Below, piece after piece: positions 1-10,799 of a DNA stretch of 64,000 bases. The notes below the pieces were generated by a model, which saw nothing but the letters and a program-made list of their open reading frames with translations, was not told where the DNA came from and made no database searches. Numbering within the stretch: the stretch's first letter is position 1; each line of letters starts with the position of its first letter. Origin of the DNA: Lactarius indigo (lineage: Eukaryota > Basidiomycota > Agaricomycetes > Russulales > Russulaceae); assembly GCA_025766275.1 (NCBI GenBank), contig JAFKAC010000032.1, forward strand, positions 124,001-188,000, in the 5' to 3' direction. The position numbers were made by a program, and so were the translations under genes.

Positions 1-108
1 CACTGTGGGGATTTTACAATGTAATCCAATTCAGTTGCAAAAATATGACCAATCAGATTTCGTGAAATAGCCGACTAAATTGGATTACATTGTGAAATGC
101 CCGCAGTG
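1..108. mobile_element. Short TIR element (MITE-like)
   Basis: The stretch is an almost complete inverted repeat. The first 34 bases, beginning CACTGTGGGGATTTTACAAT, match the reverse complement of the last 34, beginning CACTGCGGGCATTTCACAAT, with about four mismatches. About 40 bp of A/T-rich sequence lies between. There is no coding capacity. It looks like a non-autonomous DNA transposon. The left flank lies outside the window, so no target-site duplication can be checked and the superfamily is unknown. Confidence 0.65.
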
Positions 109-338
109 AGACAAGATCCTGGCATCGTTTCTCTAGTACATTCAGGTACGCGCATTTAAAGCCGATGCTCAAGCAATACAAAGAGCCTATTGATCTCATT
201 GGTAGAGCCTTTGCTACGTTTTTATAATACAGATTTTAGAGCAGTCAGATAAATGGGAATGACGTCCAAGAGAGTATCAATGCTCAGTTTAAGGGTTCGG
301 AGTTGTCGGGATGGGATGGGCTTAACGAACGATAATAA

Positions 339-608
339 TCAGAAGCAGTTGGTACGAGAAAGGTGATCCAACATACGAAGACGATGGCTGAGTAGAATTT
401 CAGACAGTGCGGCGATGAATGCGGTTCGTTCGGACGAATCCCCTAGTTGCACAAGGGCGATCTCAACCTTCTCCTGTGTGTCAGTTTCCATATATATTGC
501 AAAAGCCTTGCGAAAGGCGTCGATAAAGGAGATGGACGAGGATTGGTACCAAAAGGAATTTTCCAGACAAATGACGAGCGCTGCATGATGCCGAAAAATG
601 AACGGCAA
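339..608 (-). CDS. Conserved C-terminal exon-like frame, possibly of the GTPase
   Basis: This is a minus-strand frame without a convincing ATG. It encodes a helical segment (SFIDAFRKAFAIY, then SSERTAFIAALSEILLSHRL) ending in a stop. The duplicate at 20960-21245 keeps the same frame with mostly conservative changes, which suggests past coding constraint. Its composition and position resemble the last exon of the GTPase at 17524-19577, which is also a helical tail near a hydrophobic stretch. If it belongs to the GTPase exons at 3776-4817, the minisatellite would lie inside an intron. Homology is inferred from pattern only. Confidence 0.35.
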   Translation of the reverse strand: MPFIFRHHAALVICLENSFWYQSSSISFIDAFRKAFAIYMETDTQEKVEIALVQLGDSSERTAFIAALSEILLSHRLRMLDHLSRTNCF

Positions 609-864
609 CTTCGAAGGACAATAAGTACAGGAAGATAATCGAACGAACCAGAAAACATGGGAATGGAGGGTTTCTGATGTTAATCAGGATCTATTACTGT
701 GACGTGAGATTAAACATGACGAACATCAGACATTTTCTCCACGATTGCCAATACTTCCTCGGTGTTGTGTGACTGAGGAAAGGAAGAACGAAGTTGAAGG
801 CAGGCGGGATCAGCGTGATTGCAACGGTACAAGAGGAGGGTACCCACAAGCTGGTGACGTTAAA

Positions 865-3133
865 GTCAGCTTGTCAGTCATAAAGTTCCGAACAAAAGGG
901 AGAGAGCAACTCACAGTCTGGACACGTTTTCAAGTTGGGTTGTCAGTCACTGAATTTTGCACAAAAGGGAGAGAGAGACTCACTGCCTGGACGTGTTTTC
1001 AAGTGGCGTGATCAATCGGCAAACATTGCACAAAAGGGAGAGAGCGACTCACAAACTGGAAACGTTTTCAGGTAGCGTGGTCAGTCGATGGATTTTTCAC
1101 AAAACGGAGACCAACTCACAAACTGGACACGTTTTCAGGTGGCGCCATCAGTCGGTGACTTTTTCACAAGGGAGAGAGTGACTCACTCGCTGGACAGGTT
1201 TTCGGGTGGCATCATCAGTCGGCGAATTTTGCACAAAATAGAGAGACCAACTCACAAACTGGAAAGGTTTTCAGGTGGCGTGGTCAGTCGACGAATATTG
1301 CCCAAACGGAGAGACCGACTCACGAACTGGACACGTTTTCAGGTGGTGTGGTCAGCCAGCAAACATTGCAAAAACGAAGAAACCGACTCGCTCGCTGAAC
1401 ACATTTTCAGGTGGCATGGTCAGTCGCCGAATTTGGCACAAAACATAGACAGCCACTCACGGCCTGGACACGTTTTCAGGTGGCATGGTCAGTAGGCAAA
1501 CATTGCACAAAACGGAGAGAGCGACTCACTCCCTGGACACGTTTTCAGGTGGCGTAGTCAGTCAGCGAACATTGCACAAAACGGAGAGAGCGACTCACTC
1601 CCTGGACACGTTTTCAGGTGGCGTAGTCAGTCAGCGAACATTGCACAAAACGAGGGGCGACTCACTCGCTGGACATGTTTTCAGGTGGCACGGTCAGTTG
1701 CCGAATATTTCACAAAACGGAGAGAGCGACTCACTGCCTAGACACATTATCAGGTGGGATTGTCAGTCGCTGAACATTGCACAAAACAGAGAGAGCGACT
1801 CACAAACTGGACATGTTTTCAGGTGGTTGGTCAGTTGCCAAATTTTGCACAAAACAGAGAGAGAAACTCACTCGCTGGACACGTTTTCAGGTGGTATCGT
1901 CAGTCGGCGAATTTTGCACAGAACGGAGAGAGCGACTCACTCCCTAGACACGTTTTCAGGTGGTGTGATCAGTCGCCGAATTTAAAACAAAACAGAGAAA
2001 GCGACTCACTCCCTGAACACATTTTCAGGTGGTGTGATCAATTAGCGAACATTGCACAAAACAAAGGGACCAACTCACTCGCTGGACACATTTTCAGGTG
2101 GTATGGTCAGTCGCCGAATTTTGCACAAAATGAAGAGACCGACTCACCGCCTGCACACATTTTCAGGTGGCGTGGTCAGTCACCAAATTTTGTAAAAAAA
2201 AAAACGGGGAGAACAACTCACTCCCTGGACACGTTTTCAGGTGGCGTGATCAGTTGGCAAATTTTGCACAAAACAAAGAGAGCGACTCACTCGCTAGACA
2301 CGTGTTCAGGTGGCGTCGTCAGTCGGCGAATTTTGCACAAAACGGAGAGACCTGCTCACCGCCTGGACACGTTTTCAGGTGGCGTGGTTAGTCGGCGAAC
2401 ATTGCACAAAATGGAGAGAGCGTCTCACAAACTGGACACGTTTCAGTTCAGGTGGTGTGGTCAGTTGCCGAATTTTGCACAAAACGGAGAGCGCCACTCA
2501 CAAGCTGGACACGTTTTCAGGTGGCATGGTCAGCTGCCGAATTTTGCACAAAACGGAGAGACCGACTCACTTCCTAGACACATTTTCGGGTGGCGTGGTC
2601 AGTTGGTGAATATTGCACGAAACAGAGAGACCGACTCACTACCTGGACATGTTTTCAGGTGGCGTCGTCAGTCGGTGAACATTGCACAAAACAGAGAGAC
2701 CGACTCACTCCCTGGACACGTTTTCAGGTGGCATCGTCAGTCGGCGAACATTGGACAATATAGAGAGGAAATCACTTCCTGGACACGGTTTCAGGCAGCG
2801 TGGTCAGTTGCCGAACATTGCACAAAACGGAGAGAGCAACCCACTCGCTGGACACATTTTCAAGTGGCGTGCAGTCACCGAATTTTGCACAAAACAGAGA
2901 GAGCAACTCACAAGCTGGACACATTTTCAGGTGGCGTGGTCAGTCGCCGAATTTTGCACGAAACCGAGAGACCGACTCACAACCTGGACACGTTTTCAGA
3001 TGGCATAGTCAGCCGCCGAATGTCGCCCAAAACGGAGAGAGTGACTCACTTCCTGGACATGTTTTCAGGTGGCGTGGTCAGTCGCCGAATTTTGCATAAA
3101 ATGGAGAGACCGACTCACGAACTGTACACGTTT
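865..3133 (+). repeat. 69-bp minisatellite, degenerate array
   Basis: There are about 33 tandem units of about 69 bp. Each has a TTTTGCACAAAAC core, then a gag(a)gagcgactcac segment, then CTGGACACGTTTTCAGGTGG and a gtcagtcgccgaa junction. Units differ by many substitutions, so the array is old compared with its partner at 21505-22965. Because the unit is 23 codons long and lacks stops in all three forward frames, long open frames appear in each frame. That is a by-product of unit length and not good evidence of a protein. Confidence 0.9.
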
Positions 3134-3775
3134 TAGGCCAGCATTATCAGTATTCCAGTCACATCAGGAATGGTTTCTAAGTACCTCCTATATAGATCGT
3201 TATCTTCAGCTTCTGCGTCGTAGTATTACATTTCTTTCTTACCGTCTGCCACTACAACCCCGATCGTATGTTTCTGAGTACAATTCTCGATAATGCAACT
3301 TACATACTGTCATATAAATGTCAGTTATCGCTTCCGTCCATCGAAAATATTCATTCTCTCACGTCCTAAACAGCGCATCAATTCACCGTCTCTCGTCAGA
3401 AAATATCGCATCCTTCGTACATTGACCTTTGCCTTGTTAGTCCGCATCCATCCACTGTGATAGTATGTCAACAAATGAGAAAATACCCAGAAGATAAACC
3501 TCTTACCTCTCACGATTTCGATTGTACTCACTTCGAACTGTTGGCATAGTAATTCAAGGAAGAACAAACGAACATGGCTTTCACTCACATATGAATGGCG
3601 AAACCATGACAAACATCCCATCACGAGTTCCACCTTTGACCATTACAATCAATGCAGGAAAGATCTGGTCCGATACCAGGATAATACGAACCATGGGAAC
3701 GCTCGACATAGGATTCGGCGCACTGGAATGGACGTCAATGAGCGCGTTCAATCATGTTTTTCGGGGAAACGCCTA

Positions 3776-4817
3776 CTATTTCACCGCATATTTGACACAC
3801 AGTTCCAGGTTGTTCTGCTGCACAGAAACGAACAATATCTTCAGTGCAAGATTATCCAACGACTCTGCTGTCTTCTCGATCAGTACTTTCACCTGCTCTT
3901 GGTGGTTCCCGTCATCATTGTGCATATCTGTATCCCGACCAAGTCAACAGACCGACGAACCACAAGAAGCATATCATGAACGCGCCTTCCAAGCATACAT
4001 CTGCTCTGGGTGGAAACTTATACTCGAATAACGGTGCTCGGAGTTTGTTCTTCAATAAACTCTCCGCCACCTGGCGATTTTCGTCGTCCTCCAAGTCTAT
4101 ATCGTAGACTTGACTTATCAGATGATCGAATTTCGTGAAGATCGCGATCACTGGAACTGCGGAGAGTTTCATATATGTCAGCGGGAAGTTCAGAAAATAG
4201 TGAAAGTTGACAAACTATTTCCTGCTCGTTGCTCATCGAAGAATCTCTTTTCTAAATCCAGGAGGAATCTCGATATATTCGGTATAAAGCAGAACCTGTG
4301 CGAGAAATAAGGGAGAGCAACAAAGCGAGACGGTGAAAGTGACCAAATGGCGTGAAGCTGATCGTCTACTTCCGTGGCCCGAGCACGCTTCTCGATGAAC
4401 GACTGGACTTTCTTTAACTGACTCTCGTCTCCTGTCTCAAACCCAGGAGAATCGTGGAAGATGAACTGTGGATTACTCGCAAAGGCGAATGGGCGATCGA
4501 TGTCGTGGATGCCGCGCTGATTAGCAGCAAGGTTAAATAGTCGAGATCAGTCAGCGATATCACAGAAATCACCTCCGAAGTCGGCTCCAACTGAATTTCC
4601 GTTGTGAGATTAGAGAACTGCGTCCATGACTGAGTAAGAAACACACCAAACTGTTACTCTTTTCGTCATAAATGCAAGGTTCTTCGGTGGTATTGCAAAC
4701 GCGCTTTAAGAGAGTTGTCTTGCCGGCATTGGCCCGACCGATGACGAGAATACGAAAATAGCGATATTTCTGGCGTGCTTCAAAGGAGTCCAAGATCTGG
4801 TTTGAGACGTCGCCCAT
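3776..4817 (-). pseudogene. G-domain GTPase, copy A (frameshifted)
   Basis: This is a multi-exon P-loop GTPase of the type common in Agaricomycete genomes. Reading minus from 4817, the first exon has RILVIGRANAGKTTLL (G1, GxxxxGKT). The next carries FIFHDSPGFE (G3, DxxG) and ends QLHAIW. A short exon follows, then PVIAIFTKFD (G4-like TKxD), and finally an exon with HQEQVKVLIEKTAESL and NNLELCVKYAVK. Around 3919-3921 one base is missing relative to copy B, which breaks the frame between the G4 exon and the last exon. The other exons are open, whereas copy B is broken elsewhere. The closest intact relative in the window is at 17524-19577. The substrate is GTP by motif; the cellular role is unknown. 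Confidence 0.7.
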
Positions 4818-5345
4818 GTTGATGCTCGATCAATAAGAGAGTGAGGGTAGCGGGGAATCACCACCACACCGATAGTCATGTGATGCAGGGTCTTACGCGA
4901 CCGCAACTCGGAGCGTACAGGACGCTTTCGACCTTCAAGTTACTTTCGACCCGTCGGGAGTCCCGACGGTGATACAGTGACAGCTCATTACGCTCACTCA
5001 CGTATAATACATGTGAAATTGTTCCAAAAAAATGAGCGGTCCATAAATGACCCTTTCCAAACGGACCAAACCAAGAAAGTATGTATCGCTGCGCCAATGC
5101 CAGAGAAAGGGGAGGAGGTAAGTGACAGAAAAAATGTGTGGGATTGGGTGGATATAGTGGTAACGTGGATCATGCAGATCGGAATGGCCTATTAGATCGT
5201 ACATCTTTGCTATCGAATGTATGCGGGCGTGCAGTGCTGAGATTAAAAGAGAGAGAGAAGCGGATGGGAAACGAACGCTCGAATCGAGTGGGGGGCTCAG
5301 ACTCATCGCGCCGAGGGACCCAGCGACGGCGTCTCATCCCTGTCT

Positions 5346-8180
5346 CTACCTCAGGGATGCCTTCGAAGCCTTTGTGCTAACCCCACCACCATTTTCGCTG
5401 CCGCCCCCGCTGCTTGCACTGGCGCTCGCGTTGCGGATCGACAACAGTACCTCCTTGCAGTACCTCAGCTTATCCAGCAGCCGCTGTGCGAACTTGGCCT
5501 GCTCCGCGTCCGACGACGGTGGCACGAGCGCCTGCGCCATCACTTGGCTCAGCGTCCAGCGCGTTAGCACGTAATTCTTATCGATATGCGCGATCGCGAG
5601 ACCTTGTGCTGATAGAATGATCTTCGAGTGATCGTAAAAATTGAACTGATTGTCACGTTAGTTGCGTGTTCCCGTACGGCCAGTAGTAAGGGAGGCGTGC
5701 ACCTGGAGGGCGTCGTGTCTTAGCTTGAATACAATCACATGCTTCATTCGTAAGGTACTTCTCCACGAAGTGCATGCACTTCGTACATTGCAGGTCCGTA
5801 AATGCGTACTCGTAATCGCCGTATATGATGTACCCCTCAAAGTGTTTCAGGAGGTCTTACTCTTCAACTCCTCTGGATAGTCCGCGACCGTATAGCTCTT
5901 GCGCACGTACACCGTTCCTTGTCGGCACGACGAAATGTAATCGAAGTGCCTGCCATAACGGATCAACACGCCGTACAAAGGAACGAACGATAAATGACGC
6001 GCTGCTTGTCAGCGGCGAGGACGAGCGTCGTGCTGTCGTTGAAATGCACGCCGACCGAGCCATCCGTGAGTGCATAACCCATACCATATTTGTTACAGTA
6101 GTCGACCCAGGATGCAATGAATACCCGCTCCTCCGGCATGTCTACATCGTCGCTTGGGTCACGGAAAAAACAGGCCCTATAAGAACGCATCGAATGCCGC
6201 ACAGAGGGTCTCCGCCGCAGCATCGAATCCGTTTACCTTGGGAGTAGCTGGTGTTGGTGCGTTAGCGATGGCGCCGTCTGATGATCCTGCATTGAAGATA
6301 GCACATCAGCCCCAGTCCAGAAACGGGTGAGTAGGCGGCCTCACCGAGAACGGCCTGGGTCTCCTTCGTGCGCACTCGGACACGTCGCTAGCCTTGTGCT
6401 GTCTCCAGGGACGGTGCAGGTACATTCTCCGCATCCTCGAATGAAGGAGATTCGGTGGTGGAACGTGGGACCTGCGCAGGCACCATCTGCTCGACGATCC
6501 TGGCTTTCTGATTGAAGCTCTTTCGTCCGCGCTTCCTCACCCTGCATTTCGTACGCAGCACCGCCCTCCTCCGTGATCCCCTGCAGTCTTGTGGCTTTCT
6601 GGTTCTTGGCGGGCGACTTGACCGCCTCTTTCTTTGCGGCTTGCAATTTACGGAGGAGTGTCGGTTCCCTGCGCGCGACACCAATGCCACCGGGCGCCAC
6701 CATGAGCGGCTGACGTGCAGAGCTGAGCAGAGCGGAGATCGGGCTCCCAGGCTGCACTGCATTTCGGAATTCACGCTCCTGCTGTGCAAGACTGCTGGCG
6801 CTACTTATGCTGGGGGTGGGGGGTTCGATGTCACACGACGTGGCTGGATCGACCTCCCCATCGAGCTGGTACGCCCGTCGCAAGCGAACAAGATTCGCCT
6901 GTGAGACGAAGGGAGAGAGGTGTCGAAAGTCGGGGGGCATGTCCCGCGCGGAGACAGGTATGTATCCAAGAACGATGGCACGGGTAATGAATGAGTGGAC
7001 GACGATGTCGTGCAACGAAGGCCGCTCTTGGGGAATGGGCGTAGGCATTTGCTGCACCAGCTCGCGGGCGTCGAGTGATACATCTCGGTGTGAAGGAACT
7101 CATATTGGTTGTCATGGATACGCCTGCGCAGAGCTGAGGTCAAGTCGCTAGTAGGAATACCCGCGAACTTACTGATACACCTCTTTGACTTCTTTAGTTT
7201 GGAACGGAGGACGGCGAACGACGAATGTGTAAAGGATGACACCGATCGACCAGATGTCGACTTCAAAACTGTGTCCGTTTGCGGTATCAAACAATACCCC
7301 CGGCGCGATATAGTTGGGCGTGCCGCAGATGGTCTTCTTTCCGCTCCCTGGGGCTCTCGATAAGCGCGGCCAAACCAAAGTCGCCAACTTTGATGTTCGT
7401 GTCCGCGTCGAGGAAAAGGTTGCCAAGCTTAAGGTCACGGTGGATGACCTGGTGGGTGTGCATATAGTGGCAGGCACCAATGAGTTGCACCATGAAAAAC
7501 CGTGCCTCTGGCTCTGTGAAGACGCGACGACAGTGGAGCATGCCCATGAGAGAGCCGCTGAAACAAAGCTCAAGGGTGATGTATACGTTCTCGTCATCCT
7601 CGAAGCAATCTCCATGAACTGGACGATGTTGGGGTGGTCTAACGCCTTGTAGATTTTGATCTCTGGGTAAAGCCAAGGGTAAAGCCGGAATTTGTTTAAT
7701 ATCGAGGAGGTCGGGTACAGTTAGCGCGCACCTTGGTTTTAGCTTTCTTGGTCTTGACTCTTGAGCGAGCTCTTGGTCACGACCTCACAGGCAAGGTAGT
7801 TATTGCGGGAATCTCTGACTCGAGACACTCTAGCGAAACCGCCCTGTAAGGTTACGGTAGGTAAGGACCAGAGAGGGCAGAGATAGGTCGGTGCTTACTT
7901 CTCCGAGGTAAGACATTCTTTGAAATCGCAGGGAACCCGTCTCGTCTTGAGTGACTCGGGGTGGGGGAGGGGCTGAACTTTGGCGTTCTGGAAAAGCAGG
8001 GGGGACGATGGTTTCTTTTCGTGGGACGCTAGCTTGGTGGGACCTCAAGCCTCTGGAGGTGGTTATTGATAGCATTAGATAAGGGGTTGCGCCAATGGGG
8101 TGGTCGTTGAGGTGGCCGGTGGAGAGTTCGGAGCGAGACAAGGATGCTGGATGTGAGCGTTCATAACGTTCATTTTTCAC
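5346..8180 (-). pseudogene. Polo-like kinase remnant, copy A
   Basis: The order of domains is that of PLK/Cdc5/Plo1, a mitotic Ser/Thr kinase. It starts with an N-terminal tail and the glycine-rich loop region, followed by [31 protein letters not shown] and [13 protein letters not shown] linker with MPPDFRHLSP comes next, then polo box 1 (WVDYCNKYGMGYALTDGSVG) and polo box 2, ending VLTRWTLSQVMAQAL and a Ser/Gly-rich tail. It is broken. The ATP-anchoring Lys codon is GAG (Glu) at 7784-7786, where copy B has AAG. One extra base near 7338-7340 shifts the frame in the activation segment. APE has become APG at 7298-7300. The N-terminal frame also disagrees with copy B. A functional PLK gene presumably exists elsewhere, since PLK is usually essential. 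Confidence 0.85.
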
Positions 8181-8270
8181 AGATGCCTGACACCAGAGAG
8201 AACTAGAAAGAAGAATTACGATTTGCTGGCCGACTTGCGCGCTGTTGAGCGAGTTTACGCTTCCAACACT

Positions 8271-8689
8271 TATGCGTGTTTATTATGTAATCAATACTAC
8301 CCTCATCGCAAACCATCATGTGACCCCGTTCTGAGCCCACGGAACGAGACTGTGACAGCCGCCATGACTGCATATATCCCCACCAAACCACATTCGTTGT
8401 GTGTGCGTAGCTTTGATGTAATTTGTGTTGCCATGATCGTGCCTTTGATTTCCTAGCGATTCATCAATGCGGGCCTCTTGACTGTCACCGACCCAAGCGC
8501 ATTCGACAAAGATAATTACGAATACACCCTGCTGTATTGTTTTTCACCATTCAACCACTAAAAAATGCAACCACGATCGCGAAGCATATTTCCAGTCCAC
8601 TGCGCGGGGTGGAATCTAACTTCTCCATGTAGCGCTATCCAGCCTATCAACCCTCCTGTGCGAGGGTCTGCTCGTGCAGCTCGCTGCTC
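8271..8689. other. No recognised feature
   Basis: This is the unique spacer between the end of the duplicated block and the RRS1-like remnant. It contains only short open frames with no recognisable motif and no clear repeat. Confidence 0.4.
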
Positions 8690-9267
8690 CCACCGCCCAT
8701 GACGCAGCTCCCATACGTCAAGCCCGTCAAGCTCAAGCCCCTGACAAAGTGGTAACTGCTCGCGCGTGAGAAGGGCATCAACCTGAACCAGCATGACGAG
8801 AAAATCTGGGATGACGAACGCCAGGCGTGGGTACCGTGCTAGGGATGGAAAGGGAAGAACAGGGATGAGGAGAGACAGTAGCTACACGAGATGCCTGCTA
8901 ACACAGGTGCGTCCCCTTTTTTTGTGTTTGCCGGGCAGGAGCTGAAATGTCACGACAACGTTGGGTTGGCTTCTACTAGACAAGCTTCAGCACTGTGCCT
9001 ACGGCACAGGTTGCTTCAGCTTGTCTACTAGATGCGGGATATGACCCATACAAGGAGGCATGGGTGGAGTGGGAGGAGCGCATGGTGAAGAACGAGCCCC
9101 AGCACCTGCGGAATCTCGCCTGGGTCGAGCAGGGGTGGACGACGGTGATGGCCACTGGCCCTCAGGTCAACCGTAAGCGGTATGTTGATCACACTCTCGC
9201 TACGACACGTATGAGCACGACGAACCTAGGCAAGTTCAGCCGCATGCTCGACGGCGAGAAAAGCTAG
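8690..9267 (+). pseudogene. RRS1-like ribosome biogenesis pseudogene
   Basis: The translated remnant follows the order of Rrs1, a nucleolar factor for 60S assembly. First comes a PYVKPVKLKPLTKW segment, then EKGINLNQHDEKIWDDERQA. WVP and GWKGKN follow, and after a gap come WEERMVKNEPQHLRNLAW and finally TTNLGKFSRMLDGEKS. In-frame stops lie at 8753-8755, 8840-8842 and 8879-8881. The last two fall where tryptophan is expected (TGG to TAG), and an adjacent expected Arg reads Cys (CGC to TGC), a deamination-like pattern. Between the halves, roughly 8906-9030, lies non-homologous sequence containing an imperfect hairpin, perhaps an intron or small insertion. Identity is from recognised family motifs. 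Confidence 0.65.
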
Positions 9268-10799
9268 GCCAGGTGAAAACCAAGGTACCGTACGCCTCCC
9301 GCCTTACTCTCACGCGCTCACTACTTCACCCCCGATTATATTTATACAGTACCACTCGCCCCCAGCTCGAACCAATTGAAAAGTCCTGTCGACGCGCAGA
9401 AGATGCGAATCTCATCAAACAAATAAGAAATGGCACGCCCGGTGGTTAGCCATTTAAAAAGTCGAAACAGGATCGGGGCGGTAGGCAGTGCAGGGGACTT
9501 GGTCGAACGTGCGCAAGGTGCGATTCGCTTCTTGGGGGCAGGAGAGCAGGTGCGCAAGTCAGTCTCGGGTCGTGAGAAGCTGAGGTGATAATGATAATTC
9601 CCTCATGACATCCGCAAGAATACACAGGCCCCTGGGCACGACTCTAAACCCGCGTCGCAAACGCCATAAATCTGCATTGTGGTCGTGACAGCGTACTTGC
9701 TCCGTGCCTACGAATTCTGCAACAACGGGATCGAGGTGCTCAAGGTTACTATGGAAAGTCCCCATGCTTCTAGTTCCCTCCCGTCCATCTGGATTCGGTC
9801 GGCGTTCTCAATCTCCCGGACAGCATCACTGATATCCTCGTCTAGGTCGGCGCTCTCAATTCCTCATGCTGTCTCGCAGATATCCTCGTCTGAGCGCACA
9901 TATCCTTGAAGCATATTACCTATCACAGCAAGGAGCACAGTCGTCGTAGATTCCGAATACGAAAAATCTGACGAGATCCCACGGCCTCGGAAAATCAGGT
10001 CCCACTGGGTTGGGCGTCATATCGACGGTGGTCGTCCTAAAGATACCATCTGAGATGGCAGTGAGAATCTAGATCTAGATCTAGACATAACTCATCACTC
10101 GACAGACGTCCTCTGAATCCTGGCTCGTGGAGACACTTTCTCACGTTTCCCTCCGTCTCCATCATTCCCGTCTTTGGACCTTATGTACGCGACCCCTACG
10201 GGGGCCTTCTGAACCCTTAAGTTTCCCTGCTCGGTTTCGGTTCCGTATTTACGATTCATGTACCTCATCTCTTGCCTCGTCTACGTCTTCTCATAAGCGT
10301 AGTGGTACTCGCTGCGACCGGTCTGTATCCTTGATGCGCACTTCGGAATACAAATGGTTTCAAAAAAAACAATCCTGGCCCGTGGTCATGGATGAAGCAC
10401 GTCAAGTCAGACACCAATCCACGCGTCATGAGTGAGGTAGAAAATCTGGACGAAACGGGCCATTTTACGCCAGACAGGCTCTTATGGTGTTTGGTGGCGA
10501 TACAGACATCACGGTTTTTCTCGTTGAGAGTGAACCGTTTTTATCAAGGCTTTACTCCGGTCAACCCCAGACAGTGATCTGAAATTCCACGCACGCGAAC
10601 ATCATGATAATTTAATTTGCTTATTCCTTGCCACCTTCATTTCCGATGTGACTGCGGGCAGAATTTCAGCAAATTGGTGTCGCCTCCATGACGTCTAGTA
10701 AATCTGTCTCTATTTGGTGCATGCGTCCAGCTACTTTAAATGCAAAACAATCCAAGTTCCTCTAGTAAGTCCCATATTCAGAACTGCTGTCTGTCACGA
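9268..10799. other. Intergenic, no recognised gene
   Basis: No convincing coding region was found. A minus-strand frame at 9559-9765 and short frames near 9679-9909 lack known motifs. A short direct repeat (gatatcctcgtct) occurs near 9830 and 9880. An 18-bp perfect palindrome, TCTAGATCTAGATCTAGA, lies near 10070-10086. The right end abuts the 3' end of the UGGT gene. Confidence 0.4.

Larger units (their letters stand above)
107..8270. repeat. Segmental duplication, copy A
   Basis: This block is repeated in the same orientation and order from about 20743 onward. Shared landmarks, in order, are the GTPase C-terminal-like exon (339 / 20960), the 69-bp minisatellite (865 / 21505), the GTPase G-domain exons (4817 / 24652), the PLK 3' end (5346 / 25196) and the PLK 5' end (8180 / 44965). 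Copy A is about 8.2 kb and contiguous. Copy B is stretched to about 24 kb by transposons. The copies differ by many substitutions and small indels, so the duplication is not recent. Confidence 0.9.

Noticed and set aside
865..3133. CRISPR-like array
   Set aside because: Units are contiguous with no unique spacers and the genome is eukaryotic.
1088..3136. Long plus-strand open frames (up to 460 codons) with 23-residue repeats
   Set aside because: They arise in all three forward frames from a 69-bp unit lacking stops, with no start context or constraint favouring one frame.
4977..5380. Short plus-strand frames between the GTPase and PLK remnants
   Set aside because: No motif was found and they are not kept in frame between the duplication copies.
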